From Amycolatopsis cihanbeyliensis (GTDB lineage Bacteria; Actinomycetota; Actinomycetes; Mycobacteriales; Pseudonocardiaceae), in assembly GCF_006715045.1 (NCBI RefSeq), contig NZ_VFML01000001.1:2510501-2574500 (forward strand): a stretch of 64,000 nt of DNA. Direction: 5' to 3'. The position numbers and the translations under genes are program-made. The notes below the pieces were generated by a model. That model worked only from the letters and a program-made list of their open reading frames with translations, was not told where the DNA came from and searched no databases. This document shows, piece after piece, positions 29,108-38,011 of this stretch (positions within the stretch are counted from its first letter, which is position 1; every line of letters begins with the position of its first letter).

Positions 29108-29995
29108 CTAGAACGCCGTCCAGGACCACGGGCGCGGTACCTCGCCGCGCAGGCAGGCGATCCGGTGGCGGGTTTCCGTCGCCGCACGATCGCTGGTGTG
29201 CGCCTTGCTCAGGACGAAACACACCCAGCGGAGTTCCTGGATATCGGCCATCGTGCGGTAGCCAGGAACCACGGTGACATCGTGCCCGCCATAGGCGGCC
29301 ACGAACGACCGATAGTCCGCCGCGCCGAGCCTGGCGAAGTCGGTGTGGTCGACCGCGATCTGGATCAGGTCCCAGTCTGCACCGCCGAGTGAGACATGCT
29401 CCAGATCGAGCAGGACGGGTCGGCCGAACTCGGGTACCGCGACGTTGCCTTGCCATGCGTCGCCGTGGATCACTCGCGGTGGCCCCGCCGACGGCAACCG
29501 TCCGTACCGCTCGCGCAACCACGCGAGGTGCCCAGCCAACCAGGAACGCTCGCCACCGTCCAGCCCGGGCGCATGCTCGATACGCCGACCGAGCCCCGCG
29601 AACGGGTCAAAGACCGGCAGGTCGAGGTCATCCGGCACGGGCAGGGTGTGCAGTTCGCGGAGCACTGCTCCCAGCTCCGCCGTAGTCGCCGCGCGATGCT
29701 TGGGCAGCAGCCGCCACCAGGTCACCGGTCGGTCCTCGATGTCGACCGGCTGCTGAACGCCGTCCAAGGCGCGCACCGTGGTGATGCCCGAACGCGCCAG
29801 CCATCGGGACACCCGTACTTCGAGGTCCGCTGTCCGCTGAGTACCTGGTTTGCCGATTCGCGCAACGATGTCACCGCGAAGCCGATACATCACGTTCGAA
29901 CCATCGCGGATCAGTTCGGCGCCGTTGACATCCAATCTTGCGGCTTGTGCCGCCGCGAGGAGCACATCATCGGTCATTGCGGGGTCCGGTGCCAC
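29108..29995 (-). CDS. Aminoglycoside-phosphotransferase-family kinase
   Basis: The 295-residue protein carries the APH fold kinase core: catalytic loop VIHGDAWQGNVAV (H-G-D-x4-N) and metal-binding LLDLEHVSLGGADWDL. The N-lobe contains DIVARIGKPG, an ATP-lysine region in which the Lys is displaced. The substrate is unknown and resistance should not be assumed. The GTG at 29995 gives this length; an in-frame ATG at 29977 is an alternative. The stop of the XRE regulator is 13 bp upstream, so the two genes are a probable operon. This phosphotransferase plus XRE/TPR regulator pairing recurs in Pseudonocardiaceae accessory regions (my recollection, not tested). Confidence 0.75.
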   Translation of the reverse strand: MAPDPAMTDDVLLAAAQAARLDVNGAELIRDGSNVMYRLRGDIVARIGKPGTQRTADLEVRVSRWLARSGITTVRALDGVQQPVDIEDRPVTWWRLLPKHRAATTAELGAVLRELHTLPVPDDLDLPVFDPFAGLGRRIEHAPGLDGGERSWLAGHLAWLRERYGRLPSAGPPRVIHGDAWQGNVAVPEFGRPVLLDLEHVSLGGADWDLIQIAVDHTDFARLGAADYRSFVAAYGGHDVTVVPGYRTMADIQELRWVCFVLSKAHTSDRAATETRHRIACLRGEVPRPWSWTAF

Positions 29996-30008
29996 GACGT
30001 CGATGTTC

Positions 30009-31328
30009 TCAGGTTAGGGGCGGCGTCAGTGCGGCGATGTCCCGCCGCAGCTCGGCGACGTCATCGATGTCCGTGCGCTGTTCCGCCAGGCGTGCGAACC
30101 CGTGCAATTCATTGACGAGCCGCTGGGACCTCAGCGGAGCAGCGTCGACAAGCGCTTGCCGGCCGATCGTTGCGGCCTCGCGAGGATCGCCGACCGCCAT
30201 GGTGAGCGCGGCCAGCCGGATTCGGGAGAACGCTCGCGAGCGTGGATAGTGCGCGTCCTGCAATTGGACGGCGGCGGCCAGGCGTGGCGCAGCCAGGTCC
30301 GGCGTGTTCGTCTTCTTTGCGACCGGAATCATTGCCTTACCGGTACTGCCTTGATGTTCGGCCTCGTCGTAGTAACACAGCCAGGGAGGATCATCTCCCG
30401 GGACGCGCGCGGCAAAGCACGCGTCCGCACGCCTGACGTCATCACGTGCCTCCTCGTGCCTGTCCACCAGCGCGAGGAGACGCGCTCGGACGGACCCCAT
30501 CATGGCGCGCGCGGTGGCGGAGACCCTGTCCGCACGTACCTGCGCGAACTCGATCAACGATATCGCGCCATCGAGATCGCCGACGTAGGCAGCTTTACGA
30601 GCCATGTCGGCGAGTGTGCTCGCCCGCAACGACCACGATCCACTCCGGCTCGCACACCACAGCGCGAAACGAAAATACCGGTCGGCCGCGTCATAGTCCG
30701 CGATGTCGAACGCCGAAAAGGCGACAACACCGCTGAGGTTTCCGACAGCCTCCAGAATGGCACGACGTACATCATCGTCGGCACGTGCTTCCAGGAGATT
30801 TCCCGCCCAGCCGAGCTGTGCTGCCGCCGCTTCGCAGGAAAGCCCACCTCCGAACAGGTTCTCCGACATGGCTACGGCGCGGGTGGCGGACCGGACATGC
30901 TCGACGTCGATCCATCCGATGCACGTCGGAACCGGGGTCTCCACCCTGGTTCGAGCAAGAAACTCGGCAGGACCGACGCCGAGGTCGAGATCGACCGCCG
31001 CGTCGCAATTCACCCGCGTCAACAGCACCTCATCGGGGGCGGCAGCTGTGCTGCCCCGTCGAGTGGGCCGGAACCCGAGGTCCGCGTCGGTGTCGACGCC
31101 GAGAACGGCTCGGAACGCTTCCCGGTAGTGTGCACTCGGCCACCGAACCGCACCTCGCTCATAGCGAGCCACAGCATGGCCGTCGAGGTCATAACGCCGT
31201 CCCCGCGTCTCCCACAGGTATCCGTTGACGGCTTCGGCCAGTTCGGTACGGCTCATGCATTCGCCGGGACAATGCCGCGATGGCGTGACTTCACGCCGTT
31301 GCCGCAACCTTGAATTCGGTGTGGCCAC
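30009..31328 (-). CDS. XRE-like regulator with TPR-type C-terminal half
   Basis: The 439-residue protein begins at GTG 31328, where GAAGGGAG sits 6 nt upstream; the longer open frame to 31454 has no such site. The N-terminus resembles the XRE HTH of actinomycete regulators (MSRTELAEAVNGYLWE, then LDGHAVARYERG, about 25-80). The rest is helical with repeats of about 35-40 residues (for example YDAADRYFRFALWCA and DLDGAISLIEFAQVRA), consistent with tetratricopeptide repeats. It is divergent from the primase-polymerase-like gene, with 332 bp between them, and probably co-transcribed with the kinase gene downstream. Confidence 0.8.
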   Translation of the reverse strand: MATPNSRLRQRREVTPSRHCPGECMSRTELAEAVNGYLWETRGRRYDLDGHAVARYERGAVRWPSAHYREAFRAVLGVDTDADLGFRPTRRGSTAAAPDEVLLTRVNCDAAVDLDLGVGPAEFLARTRVETPVPTCIGWIDVEHVRSATRAVAMSENLFGGGLSCEAAAAQLGWAGNLLEARADDDVRRAILEAVGNLSGVVAFSAFDIADYDAADRYFRFALWCASRSGSWSLRASTLADMARKAAYVGDLDGAISLIEFAQVRADRVSATARAMMGSVRARLLALVDRHEEARDDVRRADACFAARVPGDDPPWLCYYDEAEHQGSTGKAMIPVAKKTNTPDLAAPRLAAAVQLQDAHYPRSRAFSRIRLAALTMAVGDPREAATIGRQALVDAAPLRSQRLVNELHGFARLAEQRTDIDDVAELRRDIAALTPPLT

Positions 31329-31660
31329 GCAACTCCCTTCGCTGGGCAGACGGGAGTCTATCGCCCCTGCCAGCCAGAATGCCCTGGGCAGCCTGCTTGA
31401 TGCCCCACAACGTGCCCTCTTCTGAAGACATCGGAAAGCCGACTCTTGAGACATGGCGACAGGACAGCACCCAATACGGCTGAATAACGTGACTGCCGAT
31501 CACCCGGTTTCGGATGAATATGACGGTCGTGATCGCGAACTGCGTTCGACCGCGATGTTCGCCTCTCGTTCTCCGGCCGCCTCGGCGCCGCTCGACTCCC
31601 CCGGGGCGGCGATCACATCCGGGGCGGCCGGTCCCGGTACACAGCGGGACAGGGGTGCCG
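31329..31660. other. 332-bp divergent intergenic region (XRE gene / primase-polymerase-like gene)
   Basis: It is less GC-rich than the flanks and holds no credible gene. Promoters for both directions must lie here. An ATG at 31514 extends the downstream frame but lacks a ribosome site. I find no long palindrome. Confidence 0.4.
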
Positions 31661-32266
31661 ATGAACCCGCTCGATGAGCTCGACTGGCCGGCAAGGGACG
31701 GCGGCACCGAACCACTCGATCAGCCGCATCACCGGTTGCGGGCGGCAGCCGTGAGGTACGTGACCCACGGGTGGCGGGTATTGCCTGGCAGCGTGTGGGA
31801 CGGGCAGCGGTACACGCTCGGCCACGTGCCCACCCCGGTCGACGGGCTGGTCCCGGTGATGCTGTCCGGCCGGTCGTTCGGCCAGCCCCGGCAGGCATCG
31901 TCCTGGTGGAGTGTGGCTCCCTACACGATCCTGGCCAGGGCTGGGGCCGACTTCGACGTCGTGTCGGCCCCGACACCCCTGGTCGGCCGCGCGTTGCAAC
32001 ATGGTGCGCTGTTCCACGCGAAGGCGCCGGTGTTCGGGGTGGGAGCCCGCGCCTGGTTGCTGGTCAGGCCGGGTTTCCGGCTGCGGCGGGTGCCGGGTGT
32101 CCGGCTGGCCGAGCAGGGCTCAGTGGTGGCCCTGCCACCCACTCCGCTGCCTGGTGGGCAGCTGCGCTGGTGGACCTCTCCAGAGCAGACCGGCTGGTGC
32201 CCGGGGGACGGCGACGCCGCACAGGCCGCGTTGATGGCGGCACTCGACCGCCCGGAGCCGAGGTGA
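31661..32266 (+). CDS. Bifunctional DNA primase/polymerase N-terminal-like protein
   Basis: The 201-residue protein starts at the ATG at 31661 behind GACAGGGG. AAVRYVTHGWRVLPG matches the entry motif of prim-pol (AEP) domains (A-x-x-Y-x3-G-W-x-V-x-P), followed by W-x-x-APYTILARAGADFDVV and WLLVRPGF. The Asp/Asp and His residues that would form the polymerase site are not evident: only FDV remains and no GGGGxH loop is seen. It may therefore be a non-catalytic relative. It overlaps the next gene by 4 bp (GTGA) and is divergent from the XRE regulator. Confidence 0.65.
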   Translation: MNPLDELDWPARDGGTEPLDQPHHRLRAAAVRYVTHGWRVLPGSVWDGQRYTLGHVPTPVDGLVPVMLSGRSFGQPRQASSWWSVAPYTILARAGADFDVVSAPTPLVGRALQHGALFHAKAPVFGVGARAWLLVRPGFRLRRVPGVRLAEQGSVVALPPTPLPGGQLRWWTSPEQTGWCPGDGDAAQAALMAALDRPEPR

Positions 32267-32718
32267 TCGCGTCGATGCGGCCCGAACGGATCGTCCAGGC
32301 GCCGCCCTGGCGTGCCGAGGGGGTGCACTGGCACGCTTATCGCGCTCCGGGCGCCGTGCCGGCGGCACCCACGGACGAGGAACGTGCGAGGCGGCTGACG
32401 CTACCGCCGCACGTCACGCTGTGCACACCCCATGCGGTGTCCGGCTGGATCACCCGGCAGTTGCCTGCGTCCTCGATACATGTGGCGCTGTGGGCGCCCG
32501 ATCGACGTCGGTGGGTGCCGATCGGCGACGCGGGCGACTGGCAGCGGGTGCGGCTGGAGTTCCTGCTGCAGGCTGCCCGCGGGGAAGATGTTTACGCTGC
32601 CGCTCACGCCCCGGGGGGTAACCTCGTCGTGTTCGGCGAGTTCGTCACCACCGCCCAGTGCGCCGAGCACACCCGCTTTACCGAGAGCCTTCCCGAGCAC
32701 TACCGGACCGGCCGCTGA
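32263..32718 (+). CDS. Conserved hypothetical protein coupled to the prim-pol-like gene
   Basis: The 151-residue soluble protein starts at a GTG overlapping the previous stop (an ATG four codons on is an alternative). It is rich in Trp, Pro and His early on (APPWRAEGVHWHAYRAPG). The ending is LVVFGEFVTTAQCAEHTRFTESLPEHY. No motif is recognised. Translational coupling to the prim-pol-like gene implies a shared role, and the third gene of the group is frameshifted. Confidence 0.6.
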   Translation: MIASMRPERIVQAPPWRAEGVHWHAYRAPGAVPAAPTDEERARRLTLPPHVTLCTPHAVSGWITRQLPASSIHVALWAPDRRRWVPIGDAGDWQRVRLEFLLQAARGEDVYAAAHAPGGNLVVFGEFVTTAQCAEHTRFTESLPEHYRTGR

Positions 32719-32730
32719 CACCCCTGCTCC

Positions 32731-33199
32731 ATGACCTGGACGACGCATGAGCCCGAAACGCCGGCCGGGTTACTGGCCGGTGTCTCAGTCTCGTCGTGGC
32801 GCCAGGAGTGTCAAGGCGACTACTCGGCGATCAACGCGGAACTGTTCCGACGCGGGCGAAGACATCCGCTGGGCCACCCCGGTCGGTCGCCGACCATCTC
32901 GGCTCTACGGCCGCATCGCCGACGCGCTCTGGCCGCTCGCGGCACAGGGCGATGACGCACGCGCGATCGTCCGGCGGGTCATGCACGACTTGGCGGGCTC
33001 GTTCCTTCCTTTCAGGCAAGAACGTACCGGCGCCCCGGGTGGGACGCCGGTACGTGAGACCTGCACCGGCAACTCAGGCCGGATCGATCACGGGGTGAGG
33101 GTCCAGGACTCGATGTGGCCGATGTCGCGCTGGTACACGTCCCGTACCTGGAGCTTCCAGGTGCCGTTGGCATCCTCGCCGCTCAGGTTGACCGAGTAG
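32731..33199 (+). pseudogene. Small hypothetical gene broken by a one-base frameshift
   Basis: The first frame (ATG 32731) reads MTWTTHEPETPAGLLAG to NAELFRRG. The second frame then continues as GEDIRWATPVGRRPSRLYGRIADALWPLA and HDLAGSFLPF. Dropping one C near 32862 (GGGCGAAG) joins them into a smooth protein of about 95 residues, ending near 33013. The second frame stays open to 33199, overlapping the 3' end of the subtilase gene on the other strand. It is either a pseudogene or a base error, and no family is known to me. It lies 12 bp after the previous stop, in the same gene group. Confidence 0.5.
33022..33055 (-). terminator. Hairpin downstream of the subtilase gene
   Basis: Arms ACGTACCGGCG and CGCCGGTACGT (11 bp) enclose a 12-nt loop. 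It lies 32 bp beyond the subtilase stop and is followed on that strand by TTCTTG. It is probably the subtilase terminator and lies inside the 3' extension of the frameshifted gene. Confidence 0.65.
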
Positions 33200-34662
33200 G
33201 TCTCGTGCACGTCATCGGCGGAGTCGAAGCCGCTGTTCTTCAGCCGGTAGCTGCTGCCGTCCGGCGCCACCAGGTCGATCACCAGGTCACCGCGGTAGGT
33301 GTGCTGGATGTGCACCTCCACCTTCGCGTCGGCGGAGGCGGCGCGGTCACAGCCGGAGACGGTCACCGAGCTGGTCACCGCGGCACCGGCGTCCGGGATG
33401 TCCACCTGGCTGCCGTTGCTGACCGGGTCGCAGTCGGTCGGTTCCGGGTCCGGCGGGTTGCTGCCCCCGCTGCCGGTGTAGAGCAGCACGTTGGGCGAGC
33501 CGGAGCCCGGGTTGCCCACCTTGCCCTTGGTGCCGTTCTCCACCAGCGCGTCGCGCACCTGCTGCGGGCTCGCCGAGGGGTTGTCCGCGAGGTACAGCGC
33601 CGCGCCACCGGCCACGTGCGGGGTAGCCATGGAGGTACCACTGATCGTGTTGGTGGCGTTGTCGCCGCCGATCCAGGTCGAGGTGATGCTCGAGCCGGGG
33701 GCGAAGATGTCCAGGCAGTCACCGACGTTGGAGAACCCGGACCGGGAGTCGCTGCTCGTGGTGGAGCCGACGGTGATCGCCTCCCGGGTACGGGCGGGCG
33801 AGGTGTTGCAGGCGTTGGCGCCGTAGTCGTTACCCGCAGCCAGCGCGTAGGTCACGCCGGAGGAGATCGAGTTGCGCACGGCGTTGTCCACCGAGGTCGA
33901 GGCGCCGCCGCCGAGGCTCATGTTGGCCACCGCGGGCTTCGCGGCGTTGTCGGTCACCCAGTCGATGCCGCCGATCACGCCGGAGTAACTGCCGGAACCC
34001 TGGCAGTCCAGCACCCGCACGCCGTACAGCGTGACGCCCTTGGCGAGGCCGTGCGCGGAACCGCCGACCGTGCCCGCGACGTGGGTACCGTGCCCGTTGC
34101 AGTCGGTCGCGTTGGAGTCGTTGTCCACGAAGTCGTAGCCGTGCCGGGCACGGCCCCCGAAGTCGTTGTGCGAGGTCCGGATCCCGGTGTCGATGATGTA
34201 GGCGCTGACATTGCCGGCCTCGGTGCTGTAGCTGTACACGTCGTCCAGCGGGAGATCACGCTGGTCGACCCGGTCCTGTCCCCAGGACGGCGGGTTCTGC
34301 TGGTCCGCGGACAGGGTGACGACCCGGTCCTGCTCCACATAAGCCACCGCGGGATCCGCCGCCGCCCGCTTGGCCTGTGTCTCGCTCATCGTCGCCGCGA
34401 ACCCGCGCAGGGCGCTGGTGTAGGTCCGCTGCACGGTGCCGCCGTACTCCTCGGCAAGGGAGTGAACCGACTGGGTCGAGAGACCGTCCTCGAGCACGAC
34501 GATGTAACTGCCGTCGATCGCGTCGGCGCCGCCCGCGCCGAGAATCGTGCCCTCGGCGGCTGCCGCCGGGGCATTCGCGGTCAGCGCCGTGACCACGGCC
34601 GCGGCAGCGGTGATACCGAGGCCCGCCACGCCCCTTCTTGTGTTTCTCCTGATTTCCCGCAC
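33088..34662 (-). CDS. Secreted subtilisin-like serine protease (S8) with P domain
   Basis: The 524-residue preproprotein has a Sec signal (about 1-36) and an I9-type inhibitory propeptide (about 52-117, SYIVVLEDG to [10 protein letters not shown]). The S8 catalytic domain follows with Asp158 (IIDTG), His191 (GHGTHVAGT), oxyanion Asn278 (AAGND) and Ser344 ([12 protein letters not shown]). A short Pro/Asp linker leads to a C-terminal P (proprotein convertase) domain (about 430-524). It is a proteinase-K-like extracellular protease. GTG start with AGGAGG 9 nt upstream. A 9-bp inverted repeat about 70 bp upstream (34732-34752) may regulate it. Confidence 0.93.
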   Translation of the reverse strand: MREIRRNTRRGVAGLGITAAAAVVTALTANAPAAAAEGTILGAGGADAIDGSYIVVLEDGLSTQSVHSLAEEYGGTVQRTYTSALRGFAATMSETQAKRAAADPAVAYVEQDRVVTLSADQQNPPSWGQDRVDQRDLPLDDVYSYSTEAGNVSAYIIDTGIRTSHNDFGGRARHGYDFVDNDSNATDCNGHGTHVAGTVGGSAHGLAKGVTLYGVRVLDCQGSGSYSGVIGGIDWVTDNAAKPAVANMSLGGGASTSVDNAVRNSISSGVTYALAAGNDYGANACNTSPARTREAITVGSTTSSDSRSGFSNVGDCLDIFAPGSSITSTWIGGDNATNTISGTSMATPHVAGGAALYLADNPSASPQQVRDALVENGTKGKVGNPGSGSPNVLLYTGSGGSNPPDPEPTDCDPVSNGSQVDIPDAGAAVTSSVTVSGCDRAASADAKVEVHIQHTYRGDLVIDLVAPDGSSYRLKNSGFDSADDVHETYSVNLSGEDANGTWKLQVRDVYQRDIGHIESWTLTP

Positions 34663-34731
34663 AGAATCATTCCTCCTAGGCAGGGTCGACTGGACGGCCC
34701 GGGTGACAAGCCGCCCGTCTCTAGGGGTAGA

Positions 34732-34752
34732 ACACGTTCAACATGAACGTGT
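34732..34752. promoter_or_regulatory. Inverted repeat in the subtilase promoter region
   Basis: ACACGTTCA and TGAACGTGT are perfect 9-bp arms with a 3-bp spacer. The site is centred about 80 bp upstream of the subtilase GTG. Size and symmetry fit a repressor or LacI/TetR-type dimer site. No partner regulator is adjacent. Confidence 0.45.
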
Positions 34753-35307
34753 CAGCACAGCGTAAGTCCGCCCCTTACCCGAGGGAAGATCTTGATATTA
34801 CGCGCGCCGCGAGGTAGGGCGACGGACAGTTACCTAGCCTGCCTACGGACTAGAAAAAGAGTGGCGTACCAAGGGAAAACAGCGGATCGGCTCACGGCGT
34901 TCAGGACGCATCGTGACGTTAACTCTTGCGTTAACGGACGATTATCGGCCATGCCGGTAATACGGCTACACTCCAACGGACCCGTCCGAAAGTAGGGTTT
35001 TCACCTCGATACCCTCGTCATCCATACACGAGCCATGCCGGATTCGACAGAGCGACCATCCGGGTGGTCAAAAGGCCCTTCGGCGTGGTCGCAACACCAG
35101 TCGGCGTCCGTTCAGCCTATCCGACCTCTGCCGAACGGGTTAAGCACCATCGACCCCGCGCTCGGTGCCGGACGTGTTCAGCCAGGCGTACACCGCCACG
35201 GACGGCCCGGCGGCGACGTGAACCCTTGACGCAAGCCCATTACTACATGTAATTTTTTGCCAAAAACGTCATTGCGACCACGAATCTCGAAGGCGAAAGG
35301 GGAGCAA
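34753..35307. other. ~550-bp non-coding, AT-rich region before the lectin genes
   Basis: I see no gene with codon bias or a ribosome site. Base composition is lower in G+C than the flanks on the left. CGTTAAC and GTTAACG, 6 bp apart (34917-34936), form an inverted repeat that could be an operator. The promoter for the lectin-like genes should be in the right part, but no box is clear. Confidence 0.4.
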
Positions 35308-35790
35308 TTGCGTCTTGCGAGCCGCGTGGCGGCAAGTTTGTTCGGTTCATTATTGCTCGTTGTCGGAGTTGTCCCGGGTACCGCCCTTGCGGACATGTCG
35401 GATACCGCCGACTACGTCAACACAGTCGATATATTTAACTACGATAAGACCGATCGTTGTATTGACGATAGCCTTGCGTATGGCCTTCGCTCTTATCCAT
35501 GCAATGGCTCTGATTGGCAAAAGTGGGACAAATATTTCGCCCACGGACTACTCACATTCGCGAACGTCCAAACGGGCCGATGCCTGGACGACAGTAACAA
35601 GTACGGCCTGCGAGCGTACTCCTGCAACAATTCCAGATACCAGAAGTTTTTCGATGACAGCGGAAATGTTCTTAACGTTGTCCTTCGAAACGAGGTTACT
35701 GATCGATGTGTCGATGACAGTTTCGCCTATGGATTGCGGAGCTACTCATGCAACGATTCATCGTATCAGAAATGGCATGTCTGGGATTAA
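35308..35790 (+). CDS. Secreted single beta-trefoil, ricin-B-like lectin (paralogue 1)
   Basis: The 160-residue protein has a signal peptide of about 29 residues ending GTALA. Three units follow with the motif T[DG]RC-x-DDS-x2-YGLR-x-Y-x-CN at 48-66, 89-107 and 131-149, then QKW or QKF. The three repeats with QxW-like endings form one beta-trefoil. Each holds a Cys pair 14 residues apart (51/65, 92/106, 134/148), so three disulfides are likely. The start is TTG 35308 because AAAGGGGAG lies just upstream; the frame is open to 35257. Codon use is AT-rich against the genome. A sugar ligand is likely but unproven. Confidence 0.75.
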   Translation: MRLASRVAASLFGSLLLVVGVVPGTALADMSDTADYVNTVDIFNYDKTDRCIDDSLAYGLRSYPCNGSDWQKWDKYFAHGLLTFANVQTGRCLDDSNKYGLRAYSCNNSRYQKFFDDSGNVLNVVLRNEVTDRCVDDSFAYGLRSYSCNDSSYQKWHVWD

Positions 35791-35826
35791 TCAGCTCGTC
35801 TGTCGTCGCAACATAGGGGGATGAGT

Positions 35827-36306
35827 ATGCGTTCCGTGAAGCGCTTCGTATCTACTCTGATTGGCACTCTGTTACTAGTCGCCGGACTTTCAACCAGCGC
35901 ATCAGCAGACGAATGGAACGACCTGAAAAACGAAAACACCGACCGGTGCCTCGATGACAGTTTTGCGTACGGCCTTCGGCCTTACACCTGCAATTACGGT
36001 GCATGGCAGGAGTGGGAGCTTTCTTTCACAGAAAACAGAACCTATGTGATAATAAAAAATATCAAGACAGGTCGATGCCTTGATGACAGCTTTAGATACG
36101 GCTTGCGGAGCTACCCGTGCAATGGCGGTGACTACCAAGAGTTTCGCAATATGCCCGGCGGACCCGACCATGGTGGGGAGGCCCTAAGACGTTTCCGGAA
36201 CAACGCTACCGGCCGGTGTGTCGATGACAGTGTTGCTTACGGCTTGCGGGGTTTTGCATGTAACGGTTCCGGTTATCAAGTATGGGGTCCTTCGTTCGCA
36301 CACTAG
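35827..36306 (+). CDS. Secreted single beta-trefoil, ricin-B-like lectin (paralogue 2)
   Basis: The 159-residue tandem paralogue of the previous gene lies 36 bp downstream. The signal peptide ends near Ala27 (STSASA). The same three units occur at 38-56, 81-99 and 128-146 with Cys 41/55, 84/98 and 131/145; QEW, QEF and QVW close the units. The ATG at 35827 is preferred to 35821, since AGGGGG ends right before 35821 and gives 6-nt spacing to 35827. The gene is AT-rich like its neighbour. They differ most in the loops between units, so ligand specificity may differ. Confidence 0.75.
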   Translation: MRSVKRFVSTLIGTLLLVAGLSTSASADEWNDLKNENTDRCLDDSFAYGLRPYTCNYGAWQEWELSFTENRTYVIIKNIKTGRCLDDSFRYGLRSYPCNGGDYQEFRNMPGGPDHGGEALRRFRNNATGRCVDDSVAYGLRGFACNGSGYQVWGPSFAH

Positions 36307-36353
36307 CAAAACGTCCCGGTAGGGACGCCCCATCCTGAATCAGATACGAGGCA

Positions 36354-36401
36354 CTGGGTGAGCTTTGTCCGCGGCGCCTAGCACGGACAAAGCTCACCCA
36401 G
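36354..36401. terminator. Strong bidirectional terminator between lectin and OpuC genes
   Basis: Perfect 18-bp arms start CTGGGTGAGCTTTGTCCG at 36354 and its complement at 36384, with a 12-nt loop. It stands between the convergent lectin-2 and substrate-binding-protein genes. A smaller CGTCCC/GGGACG hairpin precedes it at about 36312. Confidence 0.85.
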
Positions 36402-36416
36402 CTTAACACCCAGTAT

Positions 36417-37322
36417 CTACAGCAGGTTGTTGGATTTTAGGAACTCTTGTGCGATGTCGACAGGGTTACGCTTTTTTACATCCAGTTCGACATTGATCTG
36501 AGTCAGCTTCTCGGTCGTCAGCGCTGCGGACACAGAGTTAAGCGCTTGCTTTTGTTTGTCACTAAGCACATCTTTCTTAGCCAGCGGAACCACATTCTGC
36601 GCCGGGAACATATTCTTGTCATCCTCCAGCGCCACAAAACCATTCTGCTGAATAGCCGGATCGGTAGAGAACAGTGCGCCTACGTCAATCTCGTCAGAAT
36701 TCAGCGCAGAAATGGTAACCGGGCCGCCGGTATCGGTAACGGTGATCTCAGCGAAGTCGCAACCGTAGAGTTGCTTGATTGTCTCCTCCCAACGCTTCGC
36801 CCACTCGCCGGGACCACCGAAAACCAACTCCTCGCAGCGCGGGGCCAAATTGGAGATCGTTTCGATTCCAGTGGCGGCCAGGTCCTGACTGACCACCAGT
36901 TTGTCCTTGTTCTCCGCAGCCGCCTGCTCAAGCACCTGGAGGGACTCCGGCAACTTGTCTCCCAGTTGCGCAAAGACCTCTTCCGAGGTAGACGCCTCGG
37001 TCCCTTTTTCGAAATGTCTCAGCAAATTTCCACTATATTCGGGAATGAGATTGATTGACCCATCCTGCAACGCTCTGACAACGACCTCGCGACTGCCGAG
37101 AGATGATGGCACAGCGACATTTTGCGCACCAACACTGCGCAGCATCTCGGCGTAAACATGCGCCAACACCCGGCTCTCACCAAAATTGAAAGAGCCGACA
37201 ACTACTTTCCCGCCGGAACCGTCACCGGGACCGTCTTGACTGCCAGACTTCAGCGGGTCCCCACTACAGCCAGTGGCAAGCAAAACAAGGGAGGCGATAA
37301 CTACGATAACTGACCTTCTCAT
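36417..37322 (-). CDS. opuCC: Osmoprotectant (glycine betaine/choline) ABC transporter substrate-binding lipoprotein
   Basis: The 301-residue protein has a lipoprotein signal with lipobox LATGC (Cys19) and an OpuAC/ProX-like fold starting KVVVGSFNFGESRVLAHVYAEML. INLIPEYSGNLL and NSDEIDVGALFSTDPAIQQ are typical of OpuCC/OsmF receptors. It captures compatible solute outside the membrane. It is the last gene of a four-gene operon, 11 bp after a permease gene. It is noticeably AT-richer than the operon's ATPase gene. Confidence 0.88.
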   Translation of the reverse strand: MRRSVIVVIASLVLLATGCSGDPLKSGSQDGPGDGSGGKVVVGSFNFGESRVLAHVYAEMLRSVGAQNVAVPSSLGSREVVVRALQDGSINLIPEYSGNLLRHFEKGTEASTSEEVFAQLGDKLPESLQVLEQAAAENKDKLVVSQDLAATGIETISNLAPRCEELVFGGPGEWAKRWEETIKQLYGCDFAEITVTDTGGPVTISALNSDEIDVGALFSTDPAIQQNGFVALEDDKNMFPAQNVVPLAKKDVLSDKQKQALNSVSAALTTEKLTQINVELDVKKRNPVDIAQEFLKSNNLL

Positions 37323-37333
37323 TACCTGTCTCC

Positions 37334-38011
37334 TTAGGTACGACTCGTGGTTGCCAGCGCTACCCCGGGGGACACGATCAATCGTTGCAGTCCGGCAAGA
37401 ACCAGGTCGAGCGCAATGGCCAGCAGCGCGGTCAGGACAGCTCCCACAACAACCTGATAATAATCACGGTTAGCTAAACCATCGAGCAATATGCGGCCGA
37501 GGCCGCCTGCACTGATATAAGCAGCGACCGTCACCGTGGACACCAACTGCAGGACCGCGTTTCGGACCCCACCGAGCATAACCGGCAATGCGATCGGCAC
37601 CTTGACCTGCCACAGCCGCTGCCAACGGGTCATCCCGACCCCCAAGGAAGCATCGGCTACCGACGGATCACACGCCTGCACCCCAGCGTATGTGCCCGCC
37701 AAGATCGCTGGTATCGCAAGCACCACCAACCCGATGACGGCGGCTGGGTATGTGATTGTCTCGCCAGGGAAGTTCACGTAAAAAATCATGAACATAAACG
37801 TGACCAGTCCCAGGGTCGGCAGCGCGCGCATGGCGTTACTGAATCCGACCAGTACTGTGCCTCCTCGACCTGTTTCGCCGACGAACAGCCCGACGGGAAA
37901 GGCGATGATCAGCGCTAGCCCGAGCGAGACGAAGGTGAGCTCGAGGTGCTCAAACAGATGGCCGATCCAGTTGGCCGGGTCACCCAGGAAGGTGAGTATC
38001 TCCGCGATCAT
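37334..38011 (-). CDS. Osmoprotectant ABC transporter permease (OpuCB/OpuCD-like)
   Basis: The 225-residue protein has six membrane helices and the BPD permease EAA loop (DASLGVGMTRWQRLWQVKVPIALP, about 140-163). It overlaps the other permease gene by 4 bp (ATGA). The two form the heterodimeric channel of an OpuC-type importer that answers osmotic upshift. Confidence 0.88.
   Translation of the reverse strand: MIAEILTFLGDPANWIGHLFEHLELTFVSLGLALIIAFPVGLFVGETGRGGTVLVGFSNAMRALPTLGLVTFMFMIFYVNFPGETITYPAAVIGLVVLAIPAILAGTYAGVQACDPSVADASLGVGMTRWQRLWQVKVPIALPVMLGGVRNAVLQLVSTVTVAAYISAGGLGRILLDGLANRDYYQVVVGAVLTALLAIALDLVLAGLQRLIVSPGVALATTSRT

Noticed and set aside
29108..29995. Calling the APH-fold gene an aminoglycoside resistance gene
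   Set aside because: The kinase motifs are general to the family; nothing in the sequence indicates an antibiotic substrate.
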